NCBI GenBank assembly: GCA_035772405.1
Contig: JAYKKM010000070.1
Span: 117,501 to 181,500, forward strand
Source of the DNA: Chrysogorgia sp. JL179-B06
Taxonomy: Eukaryota; Cnidaria; Anthozoa; Scleralcyonacea; Chrysogorgiidae
Reading direction: 5' to 3'
DNA length: 64,000 nt
The translations under genes were made by a program, and so were the position numbers. Under the pieces are notes generated by a model. That model made no database searches. It was not told where the DNA came from and worked only from the letters and a program-made list of their open reading frames with translations. Positions within the stretch are counted from its first letter, which is position 1; every line of letters starts with the position of its first letter. Shown here in pieces: positions 10,061 to 20,248 of the stretch.

Positions 10061-10599
10061 ATTCTACGGTAGTAGAGACACAGTAATTGTCATAGAAAGA
10101 ACTAAATGATTAGGTTAAATATTACCTCTAATTTTTCGTCTGGCGTCTGCTGTAAAATAGGTCCAAGTGGAACATTCTCAACAGCTTCTACAATCAGTGG
10201 TTCCGCAGGTACCTGAGCTAGGCCAGGCACTTGGATTGGGTGCTTGAGGCTGAGCTGCACCAAGGGCCACCTGAACCACCTCGGGTGCACGAGGCATTTG
10301 TATCCGATGTGCTTCCATTAACACGAACTTGTTAAGGTAACCTGTCGTTGCTGAAAATTCGTGTCGAGTACTACCTAGAGGCTCCACCGCTCTCGTCCAC
10401 GCTGGTAAGAAAAACTGAGACAAACCAAAATGTGTGCTCTAATTTATAGGCATCAATCCACTAATGAACCGGATGCTCCTTCGTATACTTCCGGTCATGT
10501 GGTATCGTTATTTCCGTGTTTTAGACTTCGTGCTTCGTTTTCTAGTGTTGTGAATAGTGTAAATATTTTGCACTGCGAACGGTCAAAACTAAGAAATCA
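10061..10599. other. No confident gene; possible 5' flank of the Harbinger transposase
   Basis: Short proline-rich frames occur on the - strand (10,102-10,423), one ending at a GT that could be a splice donor, but nothing recognisable is encoded. I could not find a left terminal inverted repeat matching the right end of the Harbinger element at 32,683. Confidence 0.35.
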
Positions 10600-11532
10600 A
10601 GAAAGGAGGAGGAGGGCGCTTATACAATTTTCAAGGAGTGATCGAGCACGGAAGAAGAGGACTTGTCAGTTTTTGTTGTTGATTCTACGGAATCTTCTTG
10701 TCAAAACTGAGAGACGGTTTTGGGTGGAACCAGGCAGAACCGGTTGCTCTTTTTGGGAGAACACTGTGTGCAACTATGGGTTCAGAACTTTAGATTGTCG
10801 AAAAGTACATTTGAAATTGTTTATAATTTATTAAACGCAAGGTTGACGAAGGAGAATACGCTGCTCAGGAAATCCATTCCAGTACAGAAGAGGGTAGCAA
10901 TATGCATTTGGCACCTAGCTACTGGCGAAGATTTTAGGTCACTTGCTTGGAGGTTTGACGTGGGAAAGAGTATGGCGTGTACTATTGTCAATGAAGTGTG
11001 TCAGAGTATTGTAGATATTCTTTTGCCATTGTATGTTAGATGGCCTGTAGGAGAAAGACTTCTCGAAGTCGTTGAAGGCTTTTCGTCAACATGGAATTTC
11101 CCTCAATGTGCTGGTGCTATAGATGGGACCCACATACCTATTGTAGCCCCTCCTGATTATTCCTCTCACTACTACAACAGGAAAGGCTTCTACTCTATTG
11201 TGATGCAAGCCACTGTCGACCACGCTTACAGGTAAGGAGGAAACATCAGTGAATTGATAGTGTACAAAAGCGTTAGTGAAACACATTTTTACCAGTATTT
11301 CAATCTTACCTGAATTTATTTAAGCATCCAAATGTTTTATTAAAATCCTGCATATATTCACATGCTTTACAAAATCCTGGTAGATGAAAATGCGTTTTTC
11401 CTCTGATGCTTTATCCACTAGGTTCACTGACATCCATATCAATTGGCCAGGCAGAGTCCATGATGCCAGAATTCTGAAGAATTCATCATTGTACACCAAA
11501 GGCCAACAAGGAGAGCTCTTTCCCAATGTATG
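10600..11532 (+). pseudogene. Harbinger transposase, N-terminal half (two exons, interrupted)
   Basis: The N-terminus lies in two frames that change near 10,735: an Arg-rich start ending RRFWVEPGRT, then the helical domain from about 10,740. The first catalytic Asp is in CAGAIDGTHIPI. Exon 1 ends at 11,231 with donor GTAAGG. Exon 2 begins at 11,422 after a CACTAG acceptor and keeps phase, reading FTDIHINWPGRVHDARI and GELFPN, a conserved Harbinger block. The frame stops being Harbinger at 11,533, where a CR1-like insertion starts. Its continuation, with the second Asp and the Glu, is at 20,249-20,680. PIF/Harbinger transposases act together with a Myb-like partner, encoded on the other strand here. 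Confidence 0.75.
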
Positions 11533-12863
11533 CTGAAGATTTGTCCATGCTGAGCATACCAAGTAAGATGATGGAGAGCCATGTTACAAGGAACATTTCC
11601 AGCCATTTAAGTGAAAACCCGACCTTAGCAAATCCGCAACAATGGGCTTATAAAAAAGGATTTTCAACCATCCAACTACTCGTAGATATGACTGAGGATT
11701 GGAGGAAATCCATCGACGACTTTCAAAAGGCCTTCGATTCTATTCCACATAAACAACTTCTTTAAAGCTTCAGCGTTTTGGCATATCAGGAAAGTTATAC
11801 GAGTGGATAAGGAACTATCTGACAAACAGGTCACAGTATACAAAGATTGGAGAAGTGGAGTCGGATCGCCAGCATGTTGAATATGGACTACCACAAGGCT
11901 CAGTGTTGGGCCCATTGCTCTTTGCCCTCTTCTGTGATGACCTACCAAGTAACGCTACAAATGAGAATGAAGATATTGAAATGTACGTGGACGACACCAC
12001 GCTGTATTGTATTGGAGACAACATCCATCAGGTTGTCTTGCGGTTAAACATGGTTCTGAAGAGAGTCGATAAGTGGTGCCAAGAAAACGGTATGACCATC
12101 CACCTGAAAAAATCTGAGGCTATGCTACTAAAAACAGGAATATTTATCGGACCACTACCACCTTCCTTTGTGGCTTGGAGGAAACCCAATTAAATGGGTA
12201 AACAATGCAAAGATACTCGGAATGACTTTAGATGACAACATGAAATGGAAAGATCACGTAGATGAGCTAATATTAAATTATGCCAGAAAGCTAAATCTCC
12301 TAAAGTCGATGCGGTTTCTGCCACAAGACATGCTCAAGGACTTTTATTGGAAAGTCGTCTTCCCGTCAGTAACGTACGGTATTGAGCTATGGGGAAACTG
12401 CAACACCACACAATTCAAAACTCTGGAGAAAATGCATGTGAGGGCAGCCAGGATAGTGTATGGATTAAAGTGGGACACACCGACGGACGAAGTCGTTAAG
12501 AAGACAAATTGGAAAACACTTGCAGAAAAATATAAAACTAGTTTACTAACTTTAGGTCACAGGTGTTACTATGGAATGGTGTCATGTCGCCTCTCAGACA
12601 CTATCATAAATAAGAACAACAACAAACGGCTACGTGATGGCTACAAATTGAAGATTATTAGGTCAGAAACTGATCTTCAATTAAAGTCAGTAACCAACAG
12701 AATAGCTATCTTATGGAACAGTATACCAGAAAGTGTTAAGGCTGAAAGAAATCAGATTATATTTAAGAAACACCTCAAGACATGCAATTTAGCAGCCGTT
12801 GACTTTGTGTCTTATATAAATAACAAGGATCCAAACTACGTATATATTATAAGTAGATATTAA
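11533..12863 (+). pseudogene. CR1-like reverse transcriptase, 5'-truncated
   Basis: The frame enters the RT domain directly at the insertion point (LSMLSIPSKMMES). A frame break near 11,765 follows FQKAFDSIPH. RT motifs continue with YGLPQGSVLGPLLF and a YVDD catalytic box (about 11,985). Another frame change at about 12,170 leads into the C-terminal region (ILGMTLDDNMKWKDH, GIELWGN), which runs to a stop at 12,863. There is no endonuclease, as expected for an incomplete target-primed insertion. It is a third CR1-like lineage in the window, distinct in sequence from elements A and B. Confidence 0.8.
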
Positions 12864-13455
12864 AGATGGTAGATATTAAGGATGATTACAATCATTAATT
12901 TTATTTTGTATTTGTTTAATGTTTAGAAATAGGTTAGGTTTAAATTATTGAATTAATTAGCTAGGATACACGACCACATCAGCAGTTTGCTGCGGTATAT
13001 TTGTATACAACTTTATCATGTTGAAATAAATGTTATGAATGAATGAATAAATTAATGATTTGTTCAAGCATGTTAATCATTATGGGGGGGGGGGGCGAGA
13101 GAAGTTGAGGATGCATATGTGGGGTATTTGATTTTTAACTTGAATTCATATCAAATTGTCAATTGCTGGCCAATAAATATTCATCAAATGTAATCAAATA
13201 GCCCCAAGATGGGAATTTTCCTAAACATGCAAAAATTGACCTTCATTCCTTTATTGAAAATCAATTGAAAAAGTCAAATAGCCCTATCCTCTAGGCCAGG
13301 ATAATCAAATTCCAAAGGGTGAGGTTGGATGGGATGCTCAAATACCCAACATTGACCAGACATCCCCCCTGAGGCTTAACATTGAAAGGTGCATAATAAC
13401 AATAACCTAGTCATATTTTGGTAAAAACTAAAATATTTTGTAACTAAAATGTATG
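11533..13455 (+). mobile_element. CR1-like insertion with AATGTATG target duplication
   Basis: AATGTATG is present at 11,525-11,532 and again at 13,448-13,455. Removing the interval between them leaves the Harbinger reading frame continuous, so this is an insertion with an 8-bp target duplication. The first 1.5 kb is a 5'-truncated CR1-like retrotransposon ending in an ATGA-type repeat tail (about 13,030-13,055). The remaining 390 bp (13,056-13,447) include a poly-G tract and no coding sense. They could be a 3' transduction or a further insertion. Confidence 0.65.
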
Positions 13456-13456
13456 T

Positions 13457-13838
13457 TGTCGTGTCACCGTAAATGCAGGGGAACGAAGTGCCAACCAGAC
13501 CGTACGTCAATACCAATAATCGGCTTTTATTTAGTATCGAACCAGTCGGTGAAAACTAAAACAATATACATACATAAGGTACTAAATACGGCTATACATT
13601 AACTAGACGACAAATAATACAAATACTAACAGAAATACAGCTTACATCTTTGCTTCGACTATCCTCTACGCGAACTCCGACCGGGCCAGGTAAATGTATA
13701 TTATTTCTCCAATGTGTTGGCTCTTTCTCCAATGTGTTGAACCCCGGAGCCTAACTATTCTGGCGACTTTTATAGTTGATCATTGTCTAGTCATGCGTTC
13801 ATCTCATGCATGAATAAATTAAATAACTAGCCAGCACA
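13457..13838 (-). repeat. BEL/Pao 3' LTR
   Basis: This is the downstream LTR of the element in its own orientation. It matches 19,867-20,248 across its length with one visible mismatch. Just inside it on the - strand is a short purine run, GGACGAGGAG, in the position of the polypurine tract that primes plus-strand synthesis. Confidence 0.9.
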
Positions 13839-13898
13839 CTCCTCGTCCAAGGACGAACTAGATATCGTCCTTGCTACCAATAACTTATAATGTAAATT

Positions 13899-14887
13899 TT
13901 ATGTACTCATTATGAATACGAGTTTGCTAATTGGTCTAAGATAACATTTCTTTTCCCCATCTTTCCAAGTCATAACTGTTGCCTTTCTTACTTTACCGTC
14001 GTTGTCACTCTTTATTGCATCAATGACTCTCCCTAGAGGCCACTCGTTGCGGTGTGTTTCTTCTTTCATAATAACAATGTCTTCCATTTTGACCTCGATT
14101 GTTGGTTCTGAAGATATTCGTTCTTCCAACGGGTCCAGAATTGATCCGCCAGGTACTGCGATCTTCTCCAGTGTCGGCGGGAATACAGGTCATGGGACGT
14201 GAAGACACCAGGCGGTGAAGTGAGAGGTCTCGTCTTCATGGTCAATAGCATATTCGGCGATAGTGGTTGAGGCTGATCTACGTCGGATGGCAAGGTGGCA
14301 ATAGGACGAGAGTTAACTATCCCCATTACTTCGGCCATAAGGGTGACCAGCAGTTCGTGCGTAAGTTGCGAAGGACCGAGGTCAGCAAACATTCCATTAA
14401 GGACTTGCCGGATAGTGCCAATTTGTCGTTCCCAGACGCCACCGAAATGCGACGCGTGGGGTGGGTTGAAGATCCACTCGCAGTTTTGCTCCGTGACATA
14501 AGTGGTTATTGCTTTCTGGTCCATTTCACCCAATGCTTGATCTAGCTCAGATTTTGCTCCTACAAAGTTTGTGCCTCGATCACACCTCAATACTGATGGC
14601 GGTCCACGAATTGAGAAGAAGCGTCTAAGAGCGCAGATAAAGGAGCTTGATTCCATTGTTTCCAGTACTTCAATGTGGACCGCTCGGCAGTTCAAACATG
14701 TGAAGACTAGTCCCCATCTTTTCGAGTTCACCGCTCCTCCTCTTAGCTTTCGTGTACGTATTATCCAGGGGCCAAAGACGTCAAACCCAACGTTCGTGAA
14801 CGGTGGTGGGGTATCTAATCTGTCAGGTGGTAGATCGGCCATGTGTTGTGTCATTATTTTTTCCTCTGAGTTTCTTGCAGACGACAC
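13899..14887 (-). pseudogene. BEL/Pao integrase catalytic core and C-terminal DUF5641-type domain
   Basis: The frame 14,066-14,887 overlaps the end of the pol frame by 65 bases but is offset, so integrase is split. Its catalytic residues are visible: Asp in NVGFDVFGPW (about residue 34), Asp in LRCDRGTNFVGA (about 101) and Glu in FGGVWERQIGTIRQVL (about 150). The C-terminal part (LTPNMLLT-like SPNMLLTMK, then RRHWRRSQYLADQFW) is the DUF5641 region typical of BEL/Pao integrases. The last piece, 13,899-14,129, lies in another frame and contains WPLGRVIDAI. Integrase inserts the cDNA copy into the genome. Confidence 0.8.
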
Positions 14888-17800
14888 ATTGACTAATGAT
14901 TTTAGAAACCATTCTCTTTGCTCCGATAATCCATAACCCCGCTTGTCTTATCGCACCATGAGTGATCTGTCTTCCTTGGTGATGCAGTTTATTGTGGTAA
15001 TGCATAATTGCTAGTTTCGCCAAATGACTTCCTTTGGGTAATATAGCCGGATGTTTTTCTTCGAACATCTCGTCTGCTTGCCTAAGTCGTCCACCGACGC
15101 GAAAAACTCCGTCGTGATCGATGAATGGGTCCAGGCGATATATACTGGATTTCGGAGCGATGTTGCTTTTAGGCGATTTTCGCTGAAGAACCTTTATTTC
15201 CGGTGCATATGCTTCCATCTGGGTGGTTTTGATCATCACTGTCTCGCTCTGTTTCAGTTCTGCCGCAGATGGGCGTCTTGGCAGCTGTCTTAATGTCGGT
15301 GGAGTAGGAAGGCGGTTACAGACGTTCTTGTTGTCGGTGGTTGAAATTTGGCGTTGGGTTTTCAGCAACTTTGCTCTGATGATCAGGTTGGCTATGGCTC
15401 TTCGAAGAGAAGACCATTTTGAAAATAGGTTGAATCTATTTGAACCCAGTCCCTGAGTTTCGCACAGTTCGCTAGTGTACGTCGTGACTTGAACTCGAAT
15501 TTCTGGGTCGTCGTCGGCTATTTTAAATTCTCTGGAATCGAGTGCTGCAGGAAAAGATTCTGAAGAGTCAGCATTTCTTAAGAATTCGGGTCCTATGAAC
15601 CAAGATGACTCCATTAGGTGTTTGGCATGTTTGCCTCTTGTCGCTATATCAGCTGGATTTTCCGTTGTGCCCACGTATTTCCACTGTGAGGGATCTGTAA
15701 TGCTTCGGATAATTTGGACTCGATTAGCTACGTAAACGTAAAATCGGCGATTCTCATTTTGGATGTAGCCGAGAACTACCTTGGAGTCGGTGTAGTAAAT
15801 GGTTTCGTCCACGTTCAGCTTCAGTTCGCGGGTTATCCATTTCACGGCTTTGGCTGAGAGTACTGCGGCACACAGTTCTAATCTCGGAATGGTCGTCGCT
15901 TGCTTTGGGGCTAGTTTAGCTTGCGCGAACATAAGCGAAACGTTAACTTCTCCAATTTGGTTGGTCAACTTTAGGTAGATTGCAATGCCAATTGCGCAGT
16001 GGCTGGCGTCTGAAAACGCATGGATCTCTACTCTTCTGGTTTGACTTGAACGTCCTGGGAGAAAACATCTCGGAATGAGTATGTCTTGTAGGTCCCCAAG
16101 TGTATCTCTCCAATTCTGCCATTTCTCTCGGAGGGAATGGGGGAGCGGATCGTCCCATCCAAGGAGTGGCTCATTATCTCCTCTTTCGCTTCCTGTCGCG
16201 GTGAGTTGGCGTAGTAGGAGCCGTCCCGGTAATGTGACTGGGATTGCGAGGCCAAGAGGATCGTATATAGAATTAATGACAGACAGAACTCCGCGACGAG
16301 TGAACGGTTTGTCGGGCAGGGAAATTTGGAACGTTAAGGTATCCTTTTGTAAGTTCCACATCACGCCCAAAGAGCGTTGCGACGGTAGTGGATCTCGCTG
16401 GAAGTCTAGGTTCTGTAGGCTGTCGAGTCGATCTTCTTGCGGTAGTGCCTTCATCACCTCCACTGCGTTCGATGCGATCTTGTGCAACCTAATATTCGCT
16501 GTTGCCAGCATTGCTTGTGTTTGCTTGATTAGGTGTACGGCTTCTTCGGTGGTTGAGCAGGATGTTAGGCCGTCGTCGACGTAGAAGTCGTTATGGACAA
16601 ACTCTTTCGTGGCGTGACCAAATTGCTCCTCGCCTTCGTCGGCAGTTTTTCGCAGTCCGAACGTTGCAACAGCAGGACTGGAGGTATTACCAAACAGATG
16701 TACGGTCATCTGGTACTCGATAATGTCCTTCGTTCTGTCGTTGTTCTCGAACCATAAGAAACGCAACAGGTCTTGATGTGCAGGATTTACGTGGAAATTA
16801 TGAAACATCTGCTCTATGTCACATATGACTGCTACGTTGTCTCGCCTGAATCGGATGAGTATGCCTAATAGACTGTTTAGTGTATCGGGACCGGACAGTA
16901 GTTCTTTGTTAAGCGAAGTTCCCTGGAATTCTGCAGACGAGTCGAATACCACGCGAATCTTATCTGGTTTTCGTGGGTGGTAAACTCCGAAGTGTGGTAA
17001 ATACCAAACTTTCCCTGGCTCATTGGTGTCACTGCAGGATGATGGTACTTGTATGGCGTGTCCGCTTTTAAGAAGCTTTTCCATAAATCGAAAATAATCC
17101 TTTTCCATTTGAGGTTTGCGTCTGAAGGAGTGTAGTAGGTTTCTCATACGACTTGTGGCGCTGTCACGATTGTTTGGAAGAATTGCATCACTCCTTCGAA
17201 GGGGTAGTGGCATCTCCCAATTTCCTTCTTTATTTTTATGGATACCTGCTTCCATCATTTGTATGAAACGTTGGTCCTCCACGGACATGCTTGGCTCGTT
17301 GTCGCGGTCCGTTGTCTGGAAGATATCGGTATAGTTCTCCGGTGTTCCATTCCTTACCTCGAATCTATTTGGACAGGGTACGAACTCGTGGTGCAGGGTC
17401 TCTCTAAAGGCGCTACTTCTTGAATCGGTATCGATCTTGGGTTGAGTGTGGACATCATGGATAACTTCGTGGGACGGCTCGTGGCAGATAGTGCGATGCG
17501 TTCTAACGTGGACGGGTCCACCTTGACGGTTGAGACAAACTTTCCCGCAAACGGTCCAACCGATAGCCAATCTGTGCGCCCACGGCGCACCATTGGGCCC
17601 GTTACGGACTTCTCTGACCTTCATTAGTTTGGGTGCATCTCGACCAATCAGCAGCTCAATCTCGGCTTTCGTGTCCAAGGGGGGAATTTCTTTGGCGATT
17701 TCTCGCAGATGGTCGAATCTCTTTACTAGCTGTGGTGATGGAATCTCGCGCTTGTCTCTGGGTATATTGCAGCATTCCACCAAGGTCGGAAGTTTCATGG

Positions 17801-18401
17801 TAATTCCTTTTGTTGACGTCACCATCAATCCCGGAACGCGACGACCGTATCTTGTCTCTCTTGACGCACTACAAGTAGACAGGAAATACTTCTCCCTTGG
17901 TCCAACTATCTCCAGCTCGTCTGCTAGTTTCGGGCTTATCATGGAGGCGTTACTTTGCTCGTCGATCAGGGCGTAGACTCTAATGGTATTGTCAGGTCTA
18001 CTTTGATGGAAAATGTCGAGTAATACGATTTTACTGCAGGAAACCCCGCCAATAGTGTGGCTATCGAGGTCTGTACGAGATGATATAACTTCCTCCGCGT
18101 CTTCTGCCTTCTTTCTCCTCTCCATATGAAATACCTCCAAGTGGCGGTCGCTTCCACACTTGTCGCATTTGACGTTTGCTTTACAATCCTTAGCCAAGTG
18201 TTTTTGTAGCAAGCATCGAAAACAGAGCCCAGCCTGTTTCACCCACTGGGTTTTCTCCTGAAGGGTCTTACGTGTGAAGGCTCTGCATTCAGGCAAGTTG
18301 TGACCTCTGCTGTCGTGGAACGTACAATATTTCTCCTCGTTACCTTCTTCATCCATGTTGGCATCACCTTTCAAAACGGTGTGTAGAGGGTCGAATCCCA
18401 T
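14823..18401 (-). CDS. BEL/Pao Pol: zinc knuckles, protease, reverse transcriptase, RNase H, integrase N-terminus
   Basis: A 1,192-residue open frame. Residues about 25-95 have zinc-knuckle-like Cys/His clusters (CFRC, CDKCGSDRH). A DUF1758-type aspartic protease follows, its active-site region being ALIDEQSNAS (about 143). RT catalytic residues are in CDIEQMFHNF (about 524) and the YVDD box (about 605). RNase H shows FSDAS (about 793), LELCAAVL and YYTDSKVVLGY. The frame ends in the HHCC zinc-binding domain of integrase (CVVCKK, about 1170). The start is not certain: in this family the protein is made as one Gag-Pol polyprotein and the gag frame overlaps by 38 bases. Confidence 0.85.
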   Translation of the reverse strand: MGFDPLHTVLKGDANMDEEGNEEKYCTFHDSRGHNLPECRAFTRKTLQEKTQWVKQAGLCFRCLLQKHLAKDCKANVKCDKCGSDRHLEVFHMERRKKAEDAEEVISSRTDLDSHTIGGVSCSKIVLLDIFHQSRPDNTIRVYALIDEQSNASMISPKLADELEIVGPREKYFLSTCSASRETRYGRRVPGLMVTSTKGITMKLPTLVECCNIPRDKREIPSPQLVKRFDHLREIAKEIPPLDTKAEIELLIGRDAPKLMKVREVRNGPNGAPWAHRLAIGWTVCGKVCLNRQGGPVHVRTHRTICHEPSHEVIHDVHTQPKIDTDSRSSAFRETLHHEFVPCPNRFEVRNGTPENYTDIFQTTDRDNEPSMSVEDQRFIQMMEAGIHKNKEGNWEMPLPLRRSDAILPNNRDSATSRMRNLLHSFRRKPQMEKDYFRFMEKLLKSGHAIQVPSSCSDTNEPGKVWYLPHFGVYHPRKPDKIRVVFDSSAEFQGTSLNKELLSGPDTLNSLLGILIRFRRDNVAVICDIEQMFHNFHVNPAHQDLLRFLWFENNDRTKDIIEYQMTVHLFGNTSSPAVATFGLRKTADEGEEQFGHATKEFVHNDFYVDDGLTSCSTTEEAVHLIKQTQAMLATANIRLHKIASNAVEVMKALPQEDRLDSLQNLDFQRDPLPSQRSLGVMWNLQKDTLTFQISLPDKPFTRRGVLSVINSIYDPLGLAIPVTLPGRLLLRQLTATGSERGDNEPLLGWDDPLPHSLREKWQNWRDTLGDLQDILIPRCFLPGRSSQTRRVEIHAFSDASHCAIGIAIYLKLTNQIGEVNVSLMFAQAKLAPKQATTIPRLELCAAVLSAKAVKWITRELKLNVDETIYYTDSKVVLGYIQNENRRFYVYVANRVQIIRSITDPSQWKYVGTTENPADIATRGKHAKHLMESSWFIGPEFLRNADSSESFPAALDSREFKIADDDPEIRVQVTTYTSELCETQGLGSNRFNLFSKWSSLRRAIANLIIRAKLLKTQRQISTTDNKNVCNRLPTPPTLRQLPRRPSAAELKQSETVMIKTTQMEAYAPEIKVLQRKSPKSNIAPKSSIYRLDPFIDHDGVFRVGGRLRQADEMFEEKHPAILPKGSHLAKLAIMHYHNKLHHQGRQITHGAIRQAGLWIIGAKRMVSKIISQCVVCKKLRGKNNDTTHGRSTT

Positions 18402-19011
18402 TTTGTAGGAAGTTCGCCGTAATATTTGGATGATTTCTTAATTCCGATTGCTTCTCGATCATAGAGGCGAAGACTTTAAAGTCGGGATAGGCGTCGGAAT
18501 TTTTAGCGGCAAACTCGACAACTTGCTTCTCCCATTTGGAACAAATGGGCGCTGGTAAGTTGTACAGAATAGGTCGGATGGTGTTGGGATAATTTAGACA
18601 TGCGAGTCCGGGAAGTTGGCCAATCTGGGAAGCCACATCGATGCACAGATCGGAAAACGCCTGGAGTTTCTTCCTTTCCCTTTCACCAAATTTCGCCGAT
18701 TCCTTCAGTCGCACCAAAAATGTGTTAGTTATTGTAGCCACGTTGCCGAAACGTTTTTCTAGCTCTATCCAAAGCTCCTTCAACAACATTGAGGGGTTGA
18801 CATGTTGCCTCTTACGGAAACTGTTCACCAATTTCTGCGGTTGTCCCCCAGTGTACATATGTAGATAATTCATCTCCTGTTCTGCGGTGACGTCGGAATC
18901 GCGGATCATGCCTTTGAAAGCGCTTTTCCACGGCTGGAACATCGTAGCATCTCCGGAAAATAGATCAGGATGGCATTTTGGAAGACTTATCCTGGCTGTT
19001 TCTGTACCCAA
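18364..19011 (-). CDS. BEL/Pao Gag, DUF1759-type region
   Basis: A 215-residue frame whose content matches the DUF1759 Gag domain of BEL/Pao elements (LPKCHPDLFSGD, LHMYTGGQPQKLV, then LEKRFGN). This domain contributes to capsid-like particles that package the element RNA. It overlaps the N-terminal coiled-coil frame by 25 bases and the pol frame by 38 bases, each time in a different frame. The nominal first codon is TTG, so this is probably an internal segment of a longer protein rather than a separate one. The same frame offsets occur in the two partial copies further right, so they predate the triplication. Confidence 0.8.
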   Translation of the reverse strand: MGTETARISLPKCHPDLFSGDATMFQPWKSAFKGMIRDSDVTAEQEMNYLHMYTGGQPQKLVNSFRKRQHVNPSMLLKELWIELEKRFGNVATITNTFLVRLKESAKFGERERKKLQAFSDLCIDVASQIGQLPGLACLNYPNTIRPILYNLPAPICSKWEKQVVEFAAKNSDAYPDFKVFASMIEKQSELRNHPNITANFLQNGIRPSTHRFER

Positions 19012-19763
19012 GTTTCAGTGCGTTCCTTTGACGCGATGCTTGTTTTCTCTTCTGATGTAGTAAACGAGGATAACCTTTCTTCCAAGATGGATTGTTCAAT
19101 GGCATCTAGTTTTGCTTCTGCCATGGCTGTAAGCTTTCTCGCCGTCAAAACTGCCATGTCGTGGTCGTGTTGTGCTCGCGCTGCTGCTCTCTCTCTCTCA
19201 GCCACAGCCTCTCTTTGCTTCCTTTCGTTTTCCTTGTCAGCTATCAATACATCGTATCCCGCTTGCTCTCTCGCCGCGGCTGCTTCTGCCAACACCTTTA
19301 TCCTGGCGGAAGTCGACGATGCGTGCGATGAATTAAATCTACTAGAGTGTCTCGAGCGTCTTGATTCCTTCGATGATAGTTCATCCCTACCAGCTTCTAT
19401 GCTGAGCTTCTCGGTCGCTTGTAATAATGCAGCTTCTGCGTGTTGAAGATACTTTTGGGTTGTTTCTCTGACAACTACTTCTACCTCCGCGGTTTCGTCC
19501 CACCTGTCCTGAACGAACAAACGTTCTAGGTTTCCGAAGCTACTTTCGAATGTTTGTCTGCTTATTTCTAACGAGGCAACTGCGTTCTTCAGCGTTGACT
19601 GTTCTCCTCCTTCAACCATCGCTTCGTGAACTAAACCGATGGCCCTTTGTAGTATTTTAGTTTGTTTGTTGAAGGCTGATGTGTTGTTTACCAGCGAGTT
19701 CTGAAATCCTTTATGAGTTGGAATTCGTTGGCGTCTATCGTCCAGTCCGAATGCAGTGGACAT
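18987..19763 (-). CDS. BEL/Pao Gag N-terminal coiled-coil protein
   Basis: A 258-residue frame starting MSTAFGLDDRR, the first ATG after the 5' LTR and leader. It is rich in Glu, Lys, Ala and Arg and predicted by eye to be mostly coiled coil (for example AEAAAAREQAGYD and ERKQREAVAERERAAA). A charged N-terminal region before DUF1759 is usual in BEL/Pao Gag. The stop comes just after the DUF1759 frame has begun, implying a -1 offset between them. No canonical slippery heptamer is in phase there, so a mutation is as likely as programmed frameshifting. Confidence 0.8.
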   Translation of the reverse strand: MSTAFGLDDRRQRIPTHKGFQNSLVNNTSAFNKQTKILQRAIGLVHEAMVEGGEQSTLKNAVASLEISRQTFESSFGNLERLFVQDRWDETAEVEVVVRETTQKYLQHAEAALLQATEKLSIEAGRDELSSKESRRSRHSSRFNSSHASSTSARIKVLAEAAAAREQAGYDVLIADKENERKQREAVAERERAAARAQHDHDMAVLTARKLTAMAEAKLDAIEQSILEERLSSFTTSEEKTSIASKERTETWVQKQPG

Positions 19764-19866
19764 TTTAGCTTTAAGGTTGTCTTTGTTCTTTGTGCTCGCT
19801 GGTCCGTAAGATAGTTAATATATTCAAACGAGTGCATGTGAAAGTCAAAATCCAGAGATTTTTCAC
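19764..19866 (-). promoter_or_regulatory. BEL/Pao leader and presumed primer-binding site
   Basis: This 103-bp leader lies between the 5' LTR and the first ATG of gag. A TGG about 13 bases inside the LTR edge on the - strand (TGGATTTTGACTTTCACATG) could begin a tRNA primer-binding site. I could not assign the tRNA. Confidence 0.35.
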
Positions 19867-20248
19867 TGTCGTGTCACCGTAAATGCAGGGGAACGAAGTG
19901 CCAACCAGACCGTACGTCAATACCAATAATCGGCTTTTATTTAGTATCGAACCAGTCGGTGAAAACTAAAACAATATACATACATAAGGTACTAAATACG
20001 GCTATACATTAACTAGACGACAAATAATACAAATACTAACAGAAATACAGCTTACATCTTTGCTTCGACTATCCTCTACGCGAACTCCGACCGGGCCAGG
20101 TAAATGTATATTATTTCTCCAATGTGTTGGCTCTTTCTCCAATGTGTTGAACCCCGGAGCCTAACTATTCTGGCGACTTTTATAGTTGATCATTGTCTAG
20201 TCATGCGTTCATCTCGTGCATGAATAAATTAAATAACTAGCCAGCACA
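19867..20248 (-). repeat. BEL/Pao 5' LTR
   Basis: This is the promoter-bearing LTR of the complete element, 382 bp, followed on its outer side by the TATGT target duplication. The same LTR and flank are repeated at 24,509-24,890 and 29,152-29,533 as part of a tandem triplication, not as separate insertions. Confidence 0.9.

Larger units (their letters stand above)
13457..20248 (-). mobile_element. Complete BEL/Pao LTR retrotransposon, 6.8 kb
   Basis: Two 382-bp LTRs (13,457-13,838 and 19,867-20,248) bracket gag, protease, RT, RNase H and integrase reading frames on the - strand. The LTRs differ at one position that I can see (13,806 A, 20,216 G), so the insertion is young. The 5-bp target duplication TATGT lies at 13,452-13,456 and 20,249-20,253. 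Read on -, the LTR begins TGTGCTGG and ends CGACA. No envelope-like gene is present. Frame changes between its reading frames mean this copy may not be functional as written. Confidence 0.9.

Noticed and set aside
10102..10423. Proline-rich protein on -
   Set aside because: Two overlapping short frames with no recognisable domain; insufficient to call a gene.
18987..19011. Programmed -1 frameshift between the two gag frames
   Set aside because: The offset is -1, but no slippery heptamer is in phase and the other overlaps in the element are offset in other directions. Mutation or sequencing error is simpler.
18970..19446. Serine-rich frame on + opposite gag
   Set aside because: It is the mirror of the gag coiled-coil coding sequence on the other strand and recurs only because the unit is triplicated.
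13457..20248. Envelope gene in the BEL element
   Set aside because: No frame with signal peptide and transmembrane segment lies between integrase and the 3' LTR; the space is filled by the integrase C-terminus.
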